From the NCBI GenBank assembly GCA_010015655.1, contig ML976668.1, positions 1,088,066 through 1,152,065 of the forward strand: a stretch of 64,000 bases of DNA. Direction: 5' to 3'. Below, in pieces: positions 21,964-33,889 of the stretch (its first letter is position 1; every line of letters starts with the position of its first letter). The position numbers were made by a program, and so were the translations under genes. The notes beneath the pieces were generated by a model. That model was not told the DNA's origin, made no database searches, and saw nothing but the letters and a program-made list of their open reading frames with translations. Origin of the DNA: Bimuria novae-zelandiae CBS 107.79 (Eukaryota; Ascomycota; Dothideomycetes; Pleosporales; Didymosphaeriaceae).

Positions 21964-23385
21964 ATGCCACCGCTAAACAGTTTTTTCGCGTCATTTCTGA
22001 CAAAAAAGGGTCCCACTGTCAAGGCAATGCAAGATGTGCTTCGAACAATTGGGGAAGCTACCTCGGGCACTAAAGATGTCCTGCAGACGCGCCTTCTCAC
22101 CAGGCTTCCCCTAAATCGAATACCGCATACTGTTGTAAATAACAATAGGGAAAGAACGCGCATCCTATCCATCGACATGGGTCTCAAAAACTTGGCTTAC
22201 TGCGTTGCCGAGGTTCAATATTCTACACCTACCCTGGCTACTACCAACATGGACATCTTCAGTTGGCGCCGCATTGATCTCAGCGAAGCGTATCGTGAAT
22301 ACTCGCTTAGTGGTGATCAAAAGAGTCTTGAAAATGAGGCGTTGATGGAAGGACGGGAAAGTGAGGACCTATATACACCAGAAAGCTTGTCTCGGATGGC
22401 TTACTGGTTCTTGAACAAGGTGCTTTCTGAATCTCATCCTAATGTTATTCTCATCGAGCGGCAGAGGTGGCGTAGTGCAGGTAGCCCAACGATTCAGCAA
22501 TGGACTGTACGAGTCAATACCTTAGAAGCGGCTATGTGGGCTATTTTGACCACATTGAGGTACGAAAAAGCCTTACAGGTCGACTGGGGTATGAAGGCTG
22601 TGGATCCTAAACGCGTGGGACACTTTTGGCTCGACGGCGTTACGCCGACGCCTCCACCCTCAGGCCGAAAGAAAACCTCCGTGATCGATGCAGAGAAGGA
22701 TGCAGAAGACGACGAAGAGGCAGACAAGGAAGGAAAAAGAGGGGCGCAGAAATTGAGCCGCAGCAAAGCGGAGAAGAAGGCGAAGATCCAATTACTTCGC
22801 TCCTGGCTCAATTCGGACAATCCTTCAACAACTTTGTCTACAAGCAATCCCGGTACCGAGGTCTTCACTCCAAACATTTCCTTCACGTTCTCTGAAAGGC
22901 ACCGTGTGACGAATTCCACAGGCTACGGCGCCGAGGGCACGCGTCAGGCCCTCCTTTACGCTACCGACAGCCCGTCCGAGAGGTTGGAACGTAATGCATA
23001 CAACAAAGCTTACGTCAAGAAGGTAGATGACATTACGGACTGCTTCTTGCAAGCCGTTGCCTGGGTGGCCTGGGCGGTGAACCGGAGGAGCTTGGGTCCC
23101 CAAGTGCGTGAGCTTCAGGCACAGATAGAATCAAAACTGGGAAGGGGGCTGCCTATTCCACACAAGCATCTTCCGGAGGCTGTGAAAGAACTTCAGGAAA
23201 GGTCGAAGAAAGTCGCAGAGAACGAGGATTCTAGTAGGAAGGTGACGAAGAAAACATCGAGGGCCAAGAAGGCGAAAACTTTGGAGGGCGAGGAAGTAAA
23301 GGGAGCCCCAAAAGCCTCAAAGAAAGCTTCGAAAGCGAAGGGAAAGGCGTCCACTGTTAAGAAGGCATCAAAAAAGCTATTTTAA
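21964..23385 (+). CDS. CCE1: Mitochondrial Holliday-junction resolvase, CCE1/YDC2 family
   Basis: The single-exon frame gives 473 residues from ATG 21964; the open frame upstream has no ATG. Residues 8-45 form a SAP-like DNA-binding head. The Ydc2 catalytic fold follows: RILSIDMGLKNLAY with D71, VILIERQRWR with E165, and VDDITD with D355/D356/D359. These match the acidic residues that hold Mg2+ in the family. The enzyme resolves four-way junctions in mitochondrial DNA. An acidic/lysine-rich insertion (about 240-275) and a long Lys/Ala/Ser tail (about 430-473) are extra to the yeast proteins. Just after the stop, the +1 frame continues with sensible coding sequence to 23485, so the true C-terminus may differ. 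The transposon block ends only about 290 bp upstream of the start. Confidence 0.88.
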   Translation: MPPLNSFFASFLTKKGPTVKAMQDVLRTIGEATSGTKDVLQTRLLTRLPLNRIPHTVVNNNRERTRILSIDMGLKNLAYCVAEVQYSTPTLATTNMDIFSWRRIDLSEAYREYSLSGDQKSLENEALMEGRESEDLYTPESLSRMAYWFLNKVLSESHPNVILIERQRWRSAGSPTIQQWTVRVNTLEAAMWAILTTLRYEKALQVDWGMKAVDPKRVGHFWLDGVTPTPPPSGRKKTSVIDAEKDAEDDEEADKEGKRGAQKLSRSKAEKKAKIQLLRSWLNSDNPSTTLSTSNPGTEVFTPNISFTFSERHRVTNSTGYGAEGTRQALLYATDSPSERLERNAYNKAYVKKVDDITDCFLQAVAWVAWAVNRRSLGPQVRELQAQIESKLGRGLPIPHKHLPEAVKELQERSKKVAENEDSSRKVTKKTSRAKKAKTLEGEEVKGAPKASKKASKAKGKASTVKKASKKLF

Positions 23386-23485
23386 AGCGGTTGAGAAGTT
23401 CCGCTGGAGAGCAAATTACAGCCCCACAGACTATGCAAACTTGGATGACGCATTCATCAAGGCATGGTCGAAACACGATGACTGA

Positions 23486-25719
23486 ACGACGTAAAGGGGA
23501 CGCCAAGTGTGAATTGCTCTCAAAGGAACACCCAGGAGCTTAAGAAGAGGAGCATGCACGCTTGTTCCTGAAGGTTGTGAATAAAAACCTGGCAGAGGCT
23601 TAGAGCGTCAGTCGCGCGACAAGGCCTTTCCAAGGCCCCAATCTCGTTTGTGCAAAGCACGGTTCATTATGATATTCATCGCGGACTGATATCAACATGA
23701 GAAAAAACGTCTGGGGCCACGGAGATTTAAGAATGGACCCCGCGAGCATGTTGAGCAGTAGAAGCCAGTGGTGAACATCACCATCACCTTACGTTTGCCA
23801 ACGAAGCTACGGCATCGAAAGGCGATAAAGGCATCTCGTGGAATCGCATAAGCAATGCAGTCGGATCAACACCCAGCTCACTCACAGCACATGACGGGAA
23901 ATCGTTTATATTTTAGAGGCATAGCCAAGAGTACCATCATGTAGATGAGCCAACGTTTTTTAGTGCACCAACTGCCTCAAGAGGGTGCGTGTGAGGAAAA
24001 GAAACGGTGGAAGAAACAGAGCTGTATTTATAGTTCTCGTAGCCCGGTCATGGGGCCGTATTTGATACTACTTCCAATGATATGAAGGTGCGCACCATCA
24101 GCCCGTGTTGTCGTTTACATGAACCGCCGCCTAGAAGCTGTTTCGGAAATGGGCCTCGCGATCGACATTATTCTCAAATTTGCAGTCTTTGGAGCCCCAC
24201 GATGTTCTGCGAGTGAAGATTTTAATGCCAGCGACGCGTCCAACCATGCGATATGGCGAAACCCCTTTTCGACCCCGCAAAGCTTTCCAAAACATAGGCA
24301 GCGTCTTCGTCTATTTTAGAGTGGCGATCTTGACGAAGTGTAAAGAGCGAGGATCAACCACTCTCAGGCAGTCTTTTTGTACCTTCGGTCTGCAAGAAGC
24401 TGCATCGAGAGAGGTGCAGCCTACATGTACCATGGTTCATGATGCTCGCCATCTGAAATTGTGCAAACAAGGTTGAGAGCACACGGCGCCGGTTTTCCCC
24501 ACAATCTCATCTGCGAGGAGCAGTACGCTTTTGGAGGCATCGATTTCGGCCAATGCATCCTTTGGTGAGAAAGAAACTGCAGAACTTCATAGTTGGATGG
24601 GAAGGTGATTTTAGCCTTCCAACACAGGGCCAAAGTGCCATGTGATGGTTGACCAAATCTTTTTTTAGAGTCAGAGACAGACACTTCATGGAAGTATACC
24701 GATGCATTTTAGACACAGTCGTCTCCACATGATGTTCTTTGTAGTGGTTGTTTTCCAGGCCGAGGAAGGTCTTGTGAGGAGGAAAATAGGCGCAGAGGTG
24801 GGCTTTTATACATACTGGGTCTAACTAAGGCACTGGGTCCGAGTACTGCTCCGATAGTCTGACTAAGACTGAGTGATAATCGTCGTTACCACGGGACGTG
24901 CCTTGATCTTAAAAACCCTGCCCTATCATGGGACTATTGCGCTTTTTAGTCCTCATCAGATTCCTCCGTCGTTCTGCGGAATCATGGTTTTTAGTGAAAC
25001 ATAATAATACTCAGACATTGAAGTATACCTTCGCAAAGTAAGTCCTCTCATAGGCAGCTTTTGCAGACGTTTTTAGAACATCGAGAACTGTGCGAATCGA
25101 TTGTGGACCCCGAGATGCGACAACATAATAAACTCGACTTCGACTTTTAGTGACTGCACGTACCTGTGGTGTAAGTAGAAATAAAGAATCAAAAATATCA
25201 AGGCTTTTATAGGCCATTTGAACTTCATATTCAAGCGCCTGACATTCACCATGTTCAAGCCTATGAAATCGGGGCAACTGAGAAGCGAAAGCTGTGCCCA
25301 TGCACTAGACATAGATTTAGAAACCTAGCGAAGTGATCATGAGGTTCATCCAATCCAATTTTCGATGCAATATCATCGTGATAGTACACATAAGAACTCG
25401 ATGCCGACCTTTTTTATTTTTGGAGCATGGAAGTATTGTGATTTTCTGAGCCGAGGGGAATATGCCCATGAAATTGCAATGGAGACCTTTTTGTTACCCA
25501 TTCTCTAAGACATAGTAGGGTGGGTAGTACAGTTTATTAGCAGAGTATTTATACGTTCTATCGAGGAGCGCTAGTTCACTAGCACGTTTTGATATGCTTG
25601 TGGGTCGGTGAGCGAGCTCTGGGAACTTGGCAGAAAGATCCAAACCACCGTAGATCGTAGATACAGCAAGCGTTATGCTGAAGATTGAAGGGAAGTTTTC
25701 GGGTCCGCCATTCATTCAT
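23486..25719. other. Intergenic, no recognisable gene
   Basis: Small overlapping frames up to about 98 codons occur on both strands, but none has a recognisable motif, a good splice structure or coding-like composition. Base composition is host-like and I see no inverted or direct repeats. It contains the 3' regions of the convergent resolvase and GH76 genes. Confidence 0.45.
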
Positions 25720-27109
25720 TCAAGCCACTGCCACCGCCGCAACCAAACAATCCATTGCTGAGCTTTGCGTGGACGCATTCGCAGGGTATGCTGGATCCAG
25801 AGGGCCTGCCCAACTTATCGACAATTGATTCCACTCGTTCCTGTCGTTCTCCCATATGCTCTTCGCGTTACGTCGGAAGAAGTCCCGATAGACATCCTTC
25901 GGGTTTACTTTGTGCAAAATAAGCATATTCCTGACCAGGATGCCTTTGAATTGCGAACCATCTGCGCCACAAGTCCCAGTTGGTTCGCACGGGTCTTTAA
26001 GGATTCCGGAAGGAGCAAGCGTTGCAATCGCCGCCTCGGCAATCTTGTGCGCCGTATCTATATACGAAGTGTCGCCAGTGGCTTTGCTGAGCTCGACGAG
26101 CCCGCCCAGGATGACGCCCTGGTTATACGTCCAAATAGTTCCACCATTGTTCCGGCAGGTTTGCTGGTCCAGACCGTCGTTGATTGTGAAGTTTGCTCCA
26201 ATCATACCGGAGCCTTGAAACCACGCCAACTGTTGCTTGGCTATACCCAGATAAGGTGGAGTCCAGTATGAGGGTGGCACTCGATTCGCAAGAGATGCAG
26301 CGGTGCTGAAGAAAAGCTCGTTGGCAATTGCATTCACGTACGTGTGGTTTTTGTCCCACCATATCCCCCCAATGCCATCGTCATTCTTACTGCAGTTGGT
26401 TTTGCCGAACACCGAGTACATATCTTTAAATATAGCCTGTGCTTGACTAAGATACTCTTGATTATTAGTGAGGTCGTATGCAGCGATCCAACCTAGAGCC
26501 CACCACCCTTCGTCACTAAAACGTTATCAGTGTTGCAGCTTGAACTGACTGCTCATACTGACTCATAAAAACTTGCATTGCGTTAGGAAGTCTTCTGCAT
26601 CTTGATTACTCACTCACTCACCTGTTCAAGAAGCCTGTGAAATTTTGCCGTAGCGGTTTCCCATGTTGCTTCAAATATTGAGGGGGCAGATAAGGCCATT
26701 GGTCTCCATAGTATGTTTGCATCAAATATGGTTCATCTTTGACGCCCACCACTTTTGTCATCTCCGCATTCCACTTTGGCGCTTTAGAATAAGTCTTCGA
26801 AATTACACCGGCGATTTGCTGCTCTAAGCGATCATCGACAGTCGCTACTCCCGCGATAACAGTAAGACCTGTGTGCAAGTCAGGCTTGTAATCGACGCAG
26901 TTGAAATGTTTCCGGTACGTACAATTGGCTGAGTTCCACCAGCCCGTGCTTGGTACCCAAAGCCCATTGGACGAATTATACCATTGTTGCAAAGCACCAT
27001 ATGCAGCTTCCAATTGAGGGTTGGAGATATCCGCGAAGATGGCAGAACAGTACGATATTTCTGTAAGGGCTGCTATGAAGGCTAGACGTGCAAATGGTTT
27101 TAACAGCAT
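25720..27109 (-). CDS. Secreted GH76 alpha-1,6-mannanase-like protein
   Basis: Two exons, 27109-26622 and 26515-25720, give 427 residues. The 106-bp intron (26516-26621) has a GTGAGT donor, a CTAAC branch site and a TAG acceptor. Residues 1-24 form a signal peptide. The mature part fits glycoside hydrolase family 76, an (alpha/alpha)6 barrel, with STGWWNSANC, DEGWWALGWIAAYDLT, GIWWD, NELFFSTAASL, TWTYNQGVILGGL-type motifs and a C-terminal disulphide region. GH76 enzymes cut alpha-1,6-mannan backbones; Dfg5/Dcw1 members act on GPI-protein attachment to the wall. The catalytic Asp-Asp pair normally precedes EGWW. Here the splice gives N162-S163-D164, so the first Asp is Ser. Several N-glycosylation sites (NCT, NFT, NHT) fit an extracellular protein. 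Confidence 0.85.
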
Positions 27110-28559
27110 CCTTTTTAGTGGGATTCAAAGGTTTCGTCGTTAGAATTGTGCCTAAGGAATATCTCGCGCAACTAGCCTTGTAGCATCGGAAGCATCTCCG
27201 AACGGTGTCCATATCCGATTCTATGCGCCCCATGAGCAGCCACGCCGCATCACATGGTATGTAAGCTTCCCCGCAATCGATACATGTTTTCTGTAGGGGT
27301 ATCATTTCGGGAAGGTGCTTTGACGATTGTAGAAATACAGATGATACTCAACCTCATCAGCTGTTGTAAATCCTGTATAATGACGTTGTGGGGTACCAAT
27401 ATTCCCGAACGTTACCTGTAAACCGCTGGGGTATCCATGTGGTAACCGCATTCCGCTGAACTTCTGCTTCAAGGTTTTAGCCCACTAGCCTTTCGCGTAC
27501 GCCACTTTATTGATTGAGAGTAAGTATCTGTAACCCTAGAGTCGCGGATTCCTCTTCCTGTCTTGCGCGGACATGCTTGGTGTCGTCGACAATATATCAG
27601 GATCATAAACAACTCCTTGTAGATATTGTCATGCGTGCATGGTGAGCACAGCGGCGACCTGCTATGGTATAGCGTACAGTTTCTGTGCAAGGTCTTGAAA
27701 TAATCCCCGTCAGATTCAACAATGGACTACCTCCAAAATTATCGAACACATGCCCACTGCTTCTATCATAGGAGATAATCAAGTTTGGGCCCCAAGCAAG
27801 TTGCCCAGGAATTAGGTAAGTCTGATCATTGGACGTTTCTCCCTAATGCTGTGGAGGTTCTAGGATTCCTTTCAGAGCTCAATAGCGAAGTAGCAAGCTG
27901 ATGGCATCCTGGAAACCGCGTGCGAGGGACTGTCACAAGACCGATGTAGAGGGAGGAAGCTTCACCACCTGTCATCACCGTATACGGCAGGTGTACCGAT
28001 GACGTCATTGCATGTGCCCCTCCTTCACGAGAATCATGTGAAACTTCAAAAATTCCACCGCACTGTTGACTAAACACGTCTTCTCACCAAGTGGGGAACT
28101 GGCGGGATGTTTTCGTGAAGATTAATGCTGCCGGTAGGCCCAGCAGAACACTCCTCACCATAGGTTCGAAAACAAGTACTAGTGGCATTTCATCTATTCA
28201 TTTGTCGGACTCAAAGGACAGCGATGCTATATTCCTTGCCTACTAATCACTAAGTAGGTCACTAAGTCAATCATGAATCATACGAGCGGTACCAGGAAGC
28301 GAAGATCACCAAGTCCCATTGGAAGAAGAGTTATTGAACTTAAGTGATGTATTATATTGAAGAGGAATAATGTTGTACAATAATGGCGCTGAACTCATTT
28401 TCAGACCCTCTTATCTCCGGCCCTATGCAACCAAGACGTACCGCAACATGCAGCAAGGCGTAAGCGACATGACAATCGCTGCAAACTAACATCGTAAAGT
28501 CGTAACCGCATTTCTATCCATCCCTTCGTAACATGACCAGTAATGCGCGGGCATCGCTC
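27110..28559. other. Intergenic, GH76 promoter side
   Basis: Host-like composition with several short frames. One of them, at 26976-27305 on the minus strand, has CxxC pairs but overlaps the GH76 coding start. I find no supportable gene or repeat. It presumably holds the GH76 promoter and the 3' region of the small gene at 28560. Confidence 0.4.
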
Positions 28560-28781
28560 TTAGTAACCGCCGCCTCCGATGCTTGTTCCTCGGTTTCCAA
28601 TGACGTCCATGGATGCTGGCCTCGATCTGCTTCGTGCGCGGCTTTCCGGTACGCTCAAGCGGCCACGGCTTGCACTAGCACTTGTGCGTGTGGAGGGTGC
28701 TGTGCTGACTTTGCGTGCCGGGGCCTCTCCCCAGGGAATTCCGGCGACGTGCTTGCGGGAGTGGAAGATGTTGCAACCCAT
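28560..28781 (-). CDS. Small Ser/Arg-rich protein with MGC N-terminus
   Basis: The frame is 73 residues from the ATG at 28781 and reads MGCNIFHSRKHVAGIPWGEA at its start. A longer in-frame extension exists upstream, but it is Pro/Thr-rich 5' leader-like sequence. A TATA-like motif lies about 220 bp before this ATG, so I chose the inner start. The body is rich in Ser, Arg, Ala and Thr and ends in GTSIGGGGY. Gly2-Cys3 could be a site for N-myristoylation and palmitoylation, which would tether it to membranes. No domain is recognised. Composition and the clean short frame suggest a real small gene, without proof. Confidence 0.5.
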   Translation of the reverse strand: MGCNIFHSRKHVAGIPWGEAPARKVSTAPSTRTSASASRGRLSVPESRARSRSRPASMDVIGNRGTSIGGGGY

Positions 28782-29000
28782 TGTAGTGTCTGTGGGGTTG
28801 TTTGGTGGTGTGATTCGGTTTGAGAGGAGGTTGAATAGAGTCGAAGAAACTGAGTTTCCGAAGCTGGTGTAGAAGATTGGCTTGACAGGTTGGTTGGTAG
28901 GTTTGGCAAAGACTTGTAGAGTTGGATGGTGTGCTTTGAAGTGCGTTGTGGTGTAAATGTGGCTTGGTGTTCTGAAGCTTCCAGAGGGAAGTTTCTCTCC

Positions 29001-29012
29001 CTTTATATATCC
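29001..29012 (-). promoter_or_regulatory. TATA-like box for the small minus-strand gene
   Basis: On the minus strand the motif reads GGATATATAAAG, in a GC-balanced leader upstream of the start at 28781. A TATA element 60-120 bp before transcription start would leave a leader of about 100-150 nt. Supported by motif and position only. Confidence 0.35.
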
Positions 29013-29281
29013 ATGGACATTCCTATGCTGCCCGTCACACCCTGTCGAGTGACGAAGCCTCCCATGGCTCGTACGCGTCTTGCATGTAATCCAATGTAGG
29101 CTCCAAGCACATGACATCGGCCAACGCTGTCTAGCGTCTCAGCATCCTATACTAGTCGCGTGATACACCAAGCTCACCATGTTCTAGATTTCGCAGCGGA
29201 CGAGCAGATCAGCCGCAGGGTCCCTAGTTTCTTGGGATGGTGCATTAGCGGGGACTTAGTCGAGGGCGGAGCAGCTTGGTA

Positions 29282-31408
29282 CCCTGCTGAGACAGTCAGT
29301 GCGCCGCGACACTAACGCGCCACCCCAACACCAGCACCGCAGCCAGCAACATAAGGCTGTAGAGTTTTACACAAAAGCTTTTATCGCGAAATTTTCTAGA
29401 GTTAAGATTTTATAGAGCTGTAGAAGATTGCTAGCTAGTTAAATTATAAATATCTACTTAGTGTTCTAATTATTTAGCTACTACGCGATGCTGGCGCTAA
29501 TAGCGTAGATATTACTACATTAACGCGTACAGATGCCGGCGTAGGCTTCTTCCTCTTTATAATTATATAAGTAGCTTTTAAAGTATTCTAGCTTCCCTTT
29601 TTAGCAATTTTAAGACATTTTTAAAGTTGTTATTAAGCCTTGCGAGCCTGTTAATAGAGGCGTTACTTAGTAGCCTAATTAGCTTTCTCCTTAGCGCGCG
29701 TATTTCTAGCTACTATACGCGTAACACGCTTCTTTTATAGTAGATAAGCTTTAAGCTGCCTATTTACTATTTAGATCTCTCTCTACTTACTTTTCTAGAG
29801 TTGTAGTTGTTACTTTTTAGCCTTTTGTTAGCTGAGAGAATCGCGCGCCCTCTGTACGCGGGCAGGTGATTAGAAAATAGATCCTCTATACTACTTATCT
29901 AGCTACTTAAAAGGTAGAGTCCTGCCCTTTATTTAACGCCGTTTCTGGTTTGTGAGGGCTTCTCGTAGCCCCTAATTCTCATGCTCTAGGAGCTGCTTCT
30001 ATATAGAGATTAAGTGTATAGTGCGACTTAGCTTCTTGGCCTTATCACCTCCCCCTGTATTAATAACAACCTTTAAAAGCCGATTAATTTTGCGCTAATT
30101 AGACGCGCTAAGTACTAAAGTAGAGCTTTTACGCAATCTCTATTCTAGAAACTTATCTTTATTAAATTAACTAAGGATTAGTGTAGGATCTAGCGGCGAG
30201 ATACCTATATACTTAAAAGCTTTAGTAATTAATTACGGCGTAACTAACGTTGTCTAGGCCTTCTAGAATAGTGTAAAGAAGTCTCTTTTAGCGATTATTA
30301 ATAGCCCCTAACTCTTATACAGGTATGCGGAGAGCTCGTCGGAGTAGGTGGCAGAAAGAGACTTAAACACATAGACGTCTAGAGGCTACAGCGTATAAGT
30401 GGCGTGAGGGGGAAATATCGCAAGGAGGATCTTTTTCTAATTATAGTAGTTAATAAAATCTATAGTAACGTGAGATCTATGCCTATTAAGGACTAGGAGT
30501 CGCTATTGCTGTTAAGCCTTCTCCTTAGTATAGCAATTAAACACCTGTTTTAGCTATTAAAGCCCTATCTCGTTGTTTAACTATCTAGAGGTTAATAAGG
30601 TGATAAAGACTTTATAAGAATTAATGTTAATTTCCTTAACCTAGCTTAATTGTAGAGTCTCAGCGTTAGATCGATAGATTAGTAATAGATTAACAGTAGA
30701 TCCATCGGCGCATATACATGCGATGAGCGAGATCCACTCATGACTACCATCCTGGATAGATTGCCTCACTTGGCGACTCTTATATATAGGCCTGTCGAAG
30801 ATCCTTTTTGACCTGTCGGTAATGCCGAGTAGGAAGCCTTTTTCGTCCATATTATAGGTATGCTAAGGCTCTATGCCATACTTTATAATTTTCTTATATA
30901 GAAGCTTAAAGTAGAGCCTATATCTTGCGCCTAAATCAGCGTTATAGCGATTACTATCTAGCCTAGTCGTCTATCGCGAGATTAGGGAGTTAGGGTAGTG
31001 CCTAATAAAGTAATTAACCTATCGCATAGAGATATCCTTTTTAGTAATAATTAATATAAAGTTTTAGATTATCTAACGCGTAGGGGGTAGACCTTTCTAA
31101 GTAAAACGCTATATATACTATAGGAGCTTAGATTCTTGTTATTAGTTAAGATTTTAGCAAGTCTATAGTAGCTGTGTACGCGCCTGCATGGCGCGTCTAT
31201 GCCGGCGCGTTAATGTTGACCGCACAACACCAAATTCTTCTGCAATTTTTCTATATGAGAAAGTTTCTCCAGGTTCTCGTGAGTCGATAGCGATGATTGC
31301 AGCCTCAATCGGATCCATATTGGTGGAGATGCGGCGCGTCAAAGTTGAGGTGCTACATCTGTTGGGGTGGCGCGTTAGTGTCGCGGCGCACTGACTGTCT
31401 CGGCAGGG
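29282..31408 (-). mobile_element. Fot1-like transposon with near-perfect terminal repeats
   Basis: Ends begin CCCTGCTGAGACAGTCAGTG (left) and CCCTGCCGAGACAGTCAGTG (right, complement) and match 48 of 49 positions. TA lies at 29280-29281 and 31409-31410. The 2127-bp element has its transposase on the minus strand. The interior carries many RIP-type stops, but the terminal segments, including the first about 50 codons of the transposase, are untouched. It sits in host DNA and holds no further insertion. Confidence 0.93.
29400..31318 (-). pseudogene. Fot1-like transposase, intact N-terminus, RIP-broken core
   Basis: ATG at 31318 gives MDPIEAAIIAIDSREPGETF, then the HTH SYRKIAEEFGVVRSTLTRRH, open to 31163. 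A second open stretch (30850-30641) reads MDEKGFLLGITDRSKRIFDR, which holds the first catalytic Asp. Between and after these the frame has many TAA/TAG stops. Domain order matches the copies at 9348 and 19259. Confidence 0.8.
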
Positions 31409-31745
31409 TACCAGCGGAGCGGAAACTTGGGAGCCGGCGGAGGGGGCGGACCCACTACCGTACGTCATTATCGAAAGTTGCCACTTTCAAGCAAACCCGG
31501 GGGAGTATGGGGATAATCAATTAGGACGTCGCCGGTCGTGACGTTCGCCATGACCAAAGAGTGTGCCCCGCCCCACTTGCCAAGCTGCCACGTCCAACAA
31601 AACTTGGACACACGCAGGGAACGTTCCAGCGGGGACGATGCGTGGAGATTCCAAGAAGCGTCTATGTCATTCCGCCCCTCTGCGGACTCGACTGCCTCGA
31701 CGGCGCTACAGGAAATACTCTGCTCACATGCGCCTATTTTTGGGA
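31409..31745. other. Host spacer between two transposon blocks
   Basis: About 340 bp of GC-balanced DNA separate the Fot1-like element from the piggyBac-like nest. Overlapping short frames in all phases show no motif. No gene is called. Confidence 0.4.
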
Positions 31746-32483
31746 ACCTTTATCCCCCGTATGGCCAAAATCTGCCGCACATGGGCTACATAGAAATAGC
31801 TAATTGGAGCTTTGCTCCGACTTCTAACGAACACTAAAGGAGATTAGATTTATATATAAATTTATATAAAGACTTAATTTCTTATAGTTTTTTAATAAAA
31901 CTACTTAATAATTAAGCTTTAAGAAGTATTATTTAATATAATTATTTAATAGCGCTATAAGTACTCTTGCTAGCACTTAAGACGCTCCTCTAGCCTATAT
32001 AAAGGTAGCCTATACGCCCTATAGCTAAAGCTACTGCGCGGAATACGTGGAGGAGCTTTATAATTACTAGAAGTAGTCTTAAGAGGCTGCCGTGAGGGTC
32101 CTGAGTTGTGTACTTTACGCCTAGACGTCGCATAATATACACAGGTCTTGCCCTCTCCAAATAGCTTTATAGACGTGTGGGAGCTGCCAGCGTCGCTGAC
32201 GATATTGTCTACATGCTAACGTTTGTTACTGTTATTACAAAGTCGGCCTCCGCGCTTAAAAAGCTACTTAATTAAGATATATAGGAAGTTTTCATAACCC
32301 GTCCTTTTTATAAATAGCTAAAATAAGTATAATAATAGCTTATAGGCGTTATTTAGTGCTAAATTAAGTAAAAAGTAAAGTAAAGGATACTAAGTATGCT
32401 ATTTAGCCTACTAAATAAAATAATAGCTTTTATATTAATTAAATTAATTAACCTCGCTTTTATAAGTATTATAATTATCTATT

Positions 32484-32655
32484 TGTGGCGCACAGTCACA
32501 ACGATCAGGGAGCTCGAAAACAAAGTCTATTAAGGAGAGGAAGCTCTATAATAACTAGTTATTTATAAGTTTAGGGGATCGCGTGCTTAGCTACTTAGCT
32601 ACTTAGCTTAACCCTAGCTAGCGTAGAAAGCTCTAATAAAGTATTTTTTATAATA
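32484..32655 (-). repeat. 172-bp LTR, left copy (3' LTR in the inferred orientation)
   Basis: Matches 41457-41628 over its full length with only transition differences. Its last bases TTATAATA correspond to TTGCAACA in the other copy. Preceded by the target duplicate CTATT. Confidence 0.85.
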
Positions 32656-33284
32656 TACCCCCTAGCTTATAAAGTATAGCATAATAAGCTAAATAGTAAC
32701 TTAAAGTATAAAAGGTAGCGAACTTGCGCGTAAAGCTTAAAAAGTGTCTAGTTTAGATTTCTAGCTTACTAGGTAATTAGTCTAAGTAGCTAGTTTATAT
32801 ATAGTTCTAAAAGAAAGGTAGAGAAGAAAAGGGAGTAGCGTACTTTTACTATAAAGCTTTAATAAATATTTAAAGGTAACTATTTACTTATAACATAACC
32901 CGCGCGAGTACCTGCGTAAAAAAGTAAAAAAAATAAAAGGAGTAGTATACTTTTACTATAGAGCTTTAATAAATATTTAAAAGTAATTATTTACTTATAA
33001 CGAAACCTATGCGAGTACCTGCGTATATAAATATAAAAAATAAGTAGCTATAAAATTATAGCGCTTAGCTAGTAAAGGCTTACTTGCCTATAGGCTTACT
33101 ATAATCTATACTTTAATATTCCCTAAAAAGACTAAAGGAGGGTCTACTATCTACCTTTTATATTTAAGCTTAGTTAATAATACCTTTTACTAATTCTTTT
33201 AAATCTAGCTTTTAATTTCACTAATCTTCTTGCTTATAAGCTTATTATAGAGCTTATAAGGAGCTTCTTTTTAAAGCGCGTACT

Positions 33285-33670
33285 TGTAACAGGAACAATC
33301 GCTCGTCGACACGAGAACCCTTGGCCAGTCAAGACAGGATTCGAGATCATCCGAAAACCGACACTCATCCGTATCGGACCAATTTCGGATCTATCAGACC
33401 GATGGGGAACTACGAATCCGATTCAGACCTATTTCGGATCCATCAGACCAACGGTCAACCTATGGCAGTTATGTGCTAGCTAGCTATCTAGGAAGAGGTG
33501 TATTTAGAGGAGCTTAGGGCCTTTATAGTTTAGTACCTTTTCCGTATCCTTTCGTACCAGGCCTATAGGCACTTAATTTATTCGAGGCTACATTCTTATA
33601 CACGCACTCTCACATGCCTTTGCTAAGAGATATGCTAATATTAATCCTTTAAGTGACCTGCGCTAATACA
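33285..33670 (+). repeat. 5' LTR of the Ty3 element
   Basis: 386 bp, same length as the 3' copy and the solo copy at 4972-5357. Differences between copies are transitions. Confidence 0.93.
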
Positions 33671-33889
33671 TTATACAGAAAAGGTCGCTATCGCTAGTAA
33701 CGGCTTTAAAGAATATTACTACGAGAACGGAACGGACCCGCGTTAGCGCGTCCCTAGTTTTCTCTATAGGCAGGATTCTAGAGACCTCCTGCTAATTAAA
33801 GCCTTTAGGTTTAGAACTCCTAATTATAGATAAATTAGGTTAACTTTAGAAAAGTCGCGTAAAGTTGCGCCAAGGTAGAAAAGTGGTAA

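Noticed and set aside
26976..27305. Minus-strand frame with CIDCG and CFRC pairs
   Set aside because: It overlaps the GH76 start region on the same strand and the cysteines do not form a known zinc motif; more likely promoter DNA.
31538..31837. Three overlapping plus-strand frames between transposons
   Set aside because: They run into the terminal repeat of the piggyBac-like element and show no motif.
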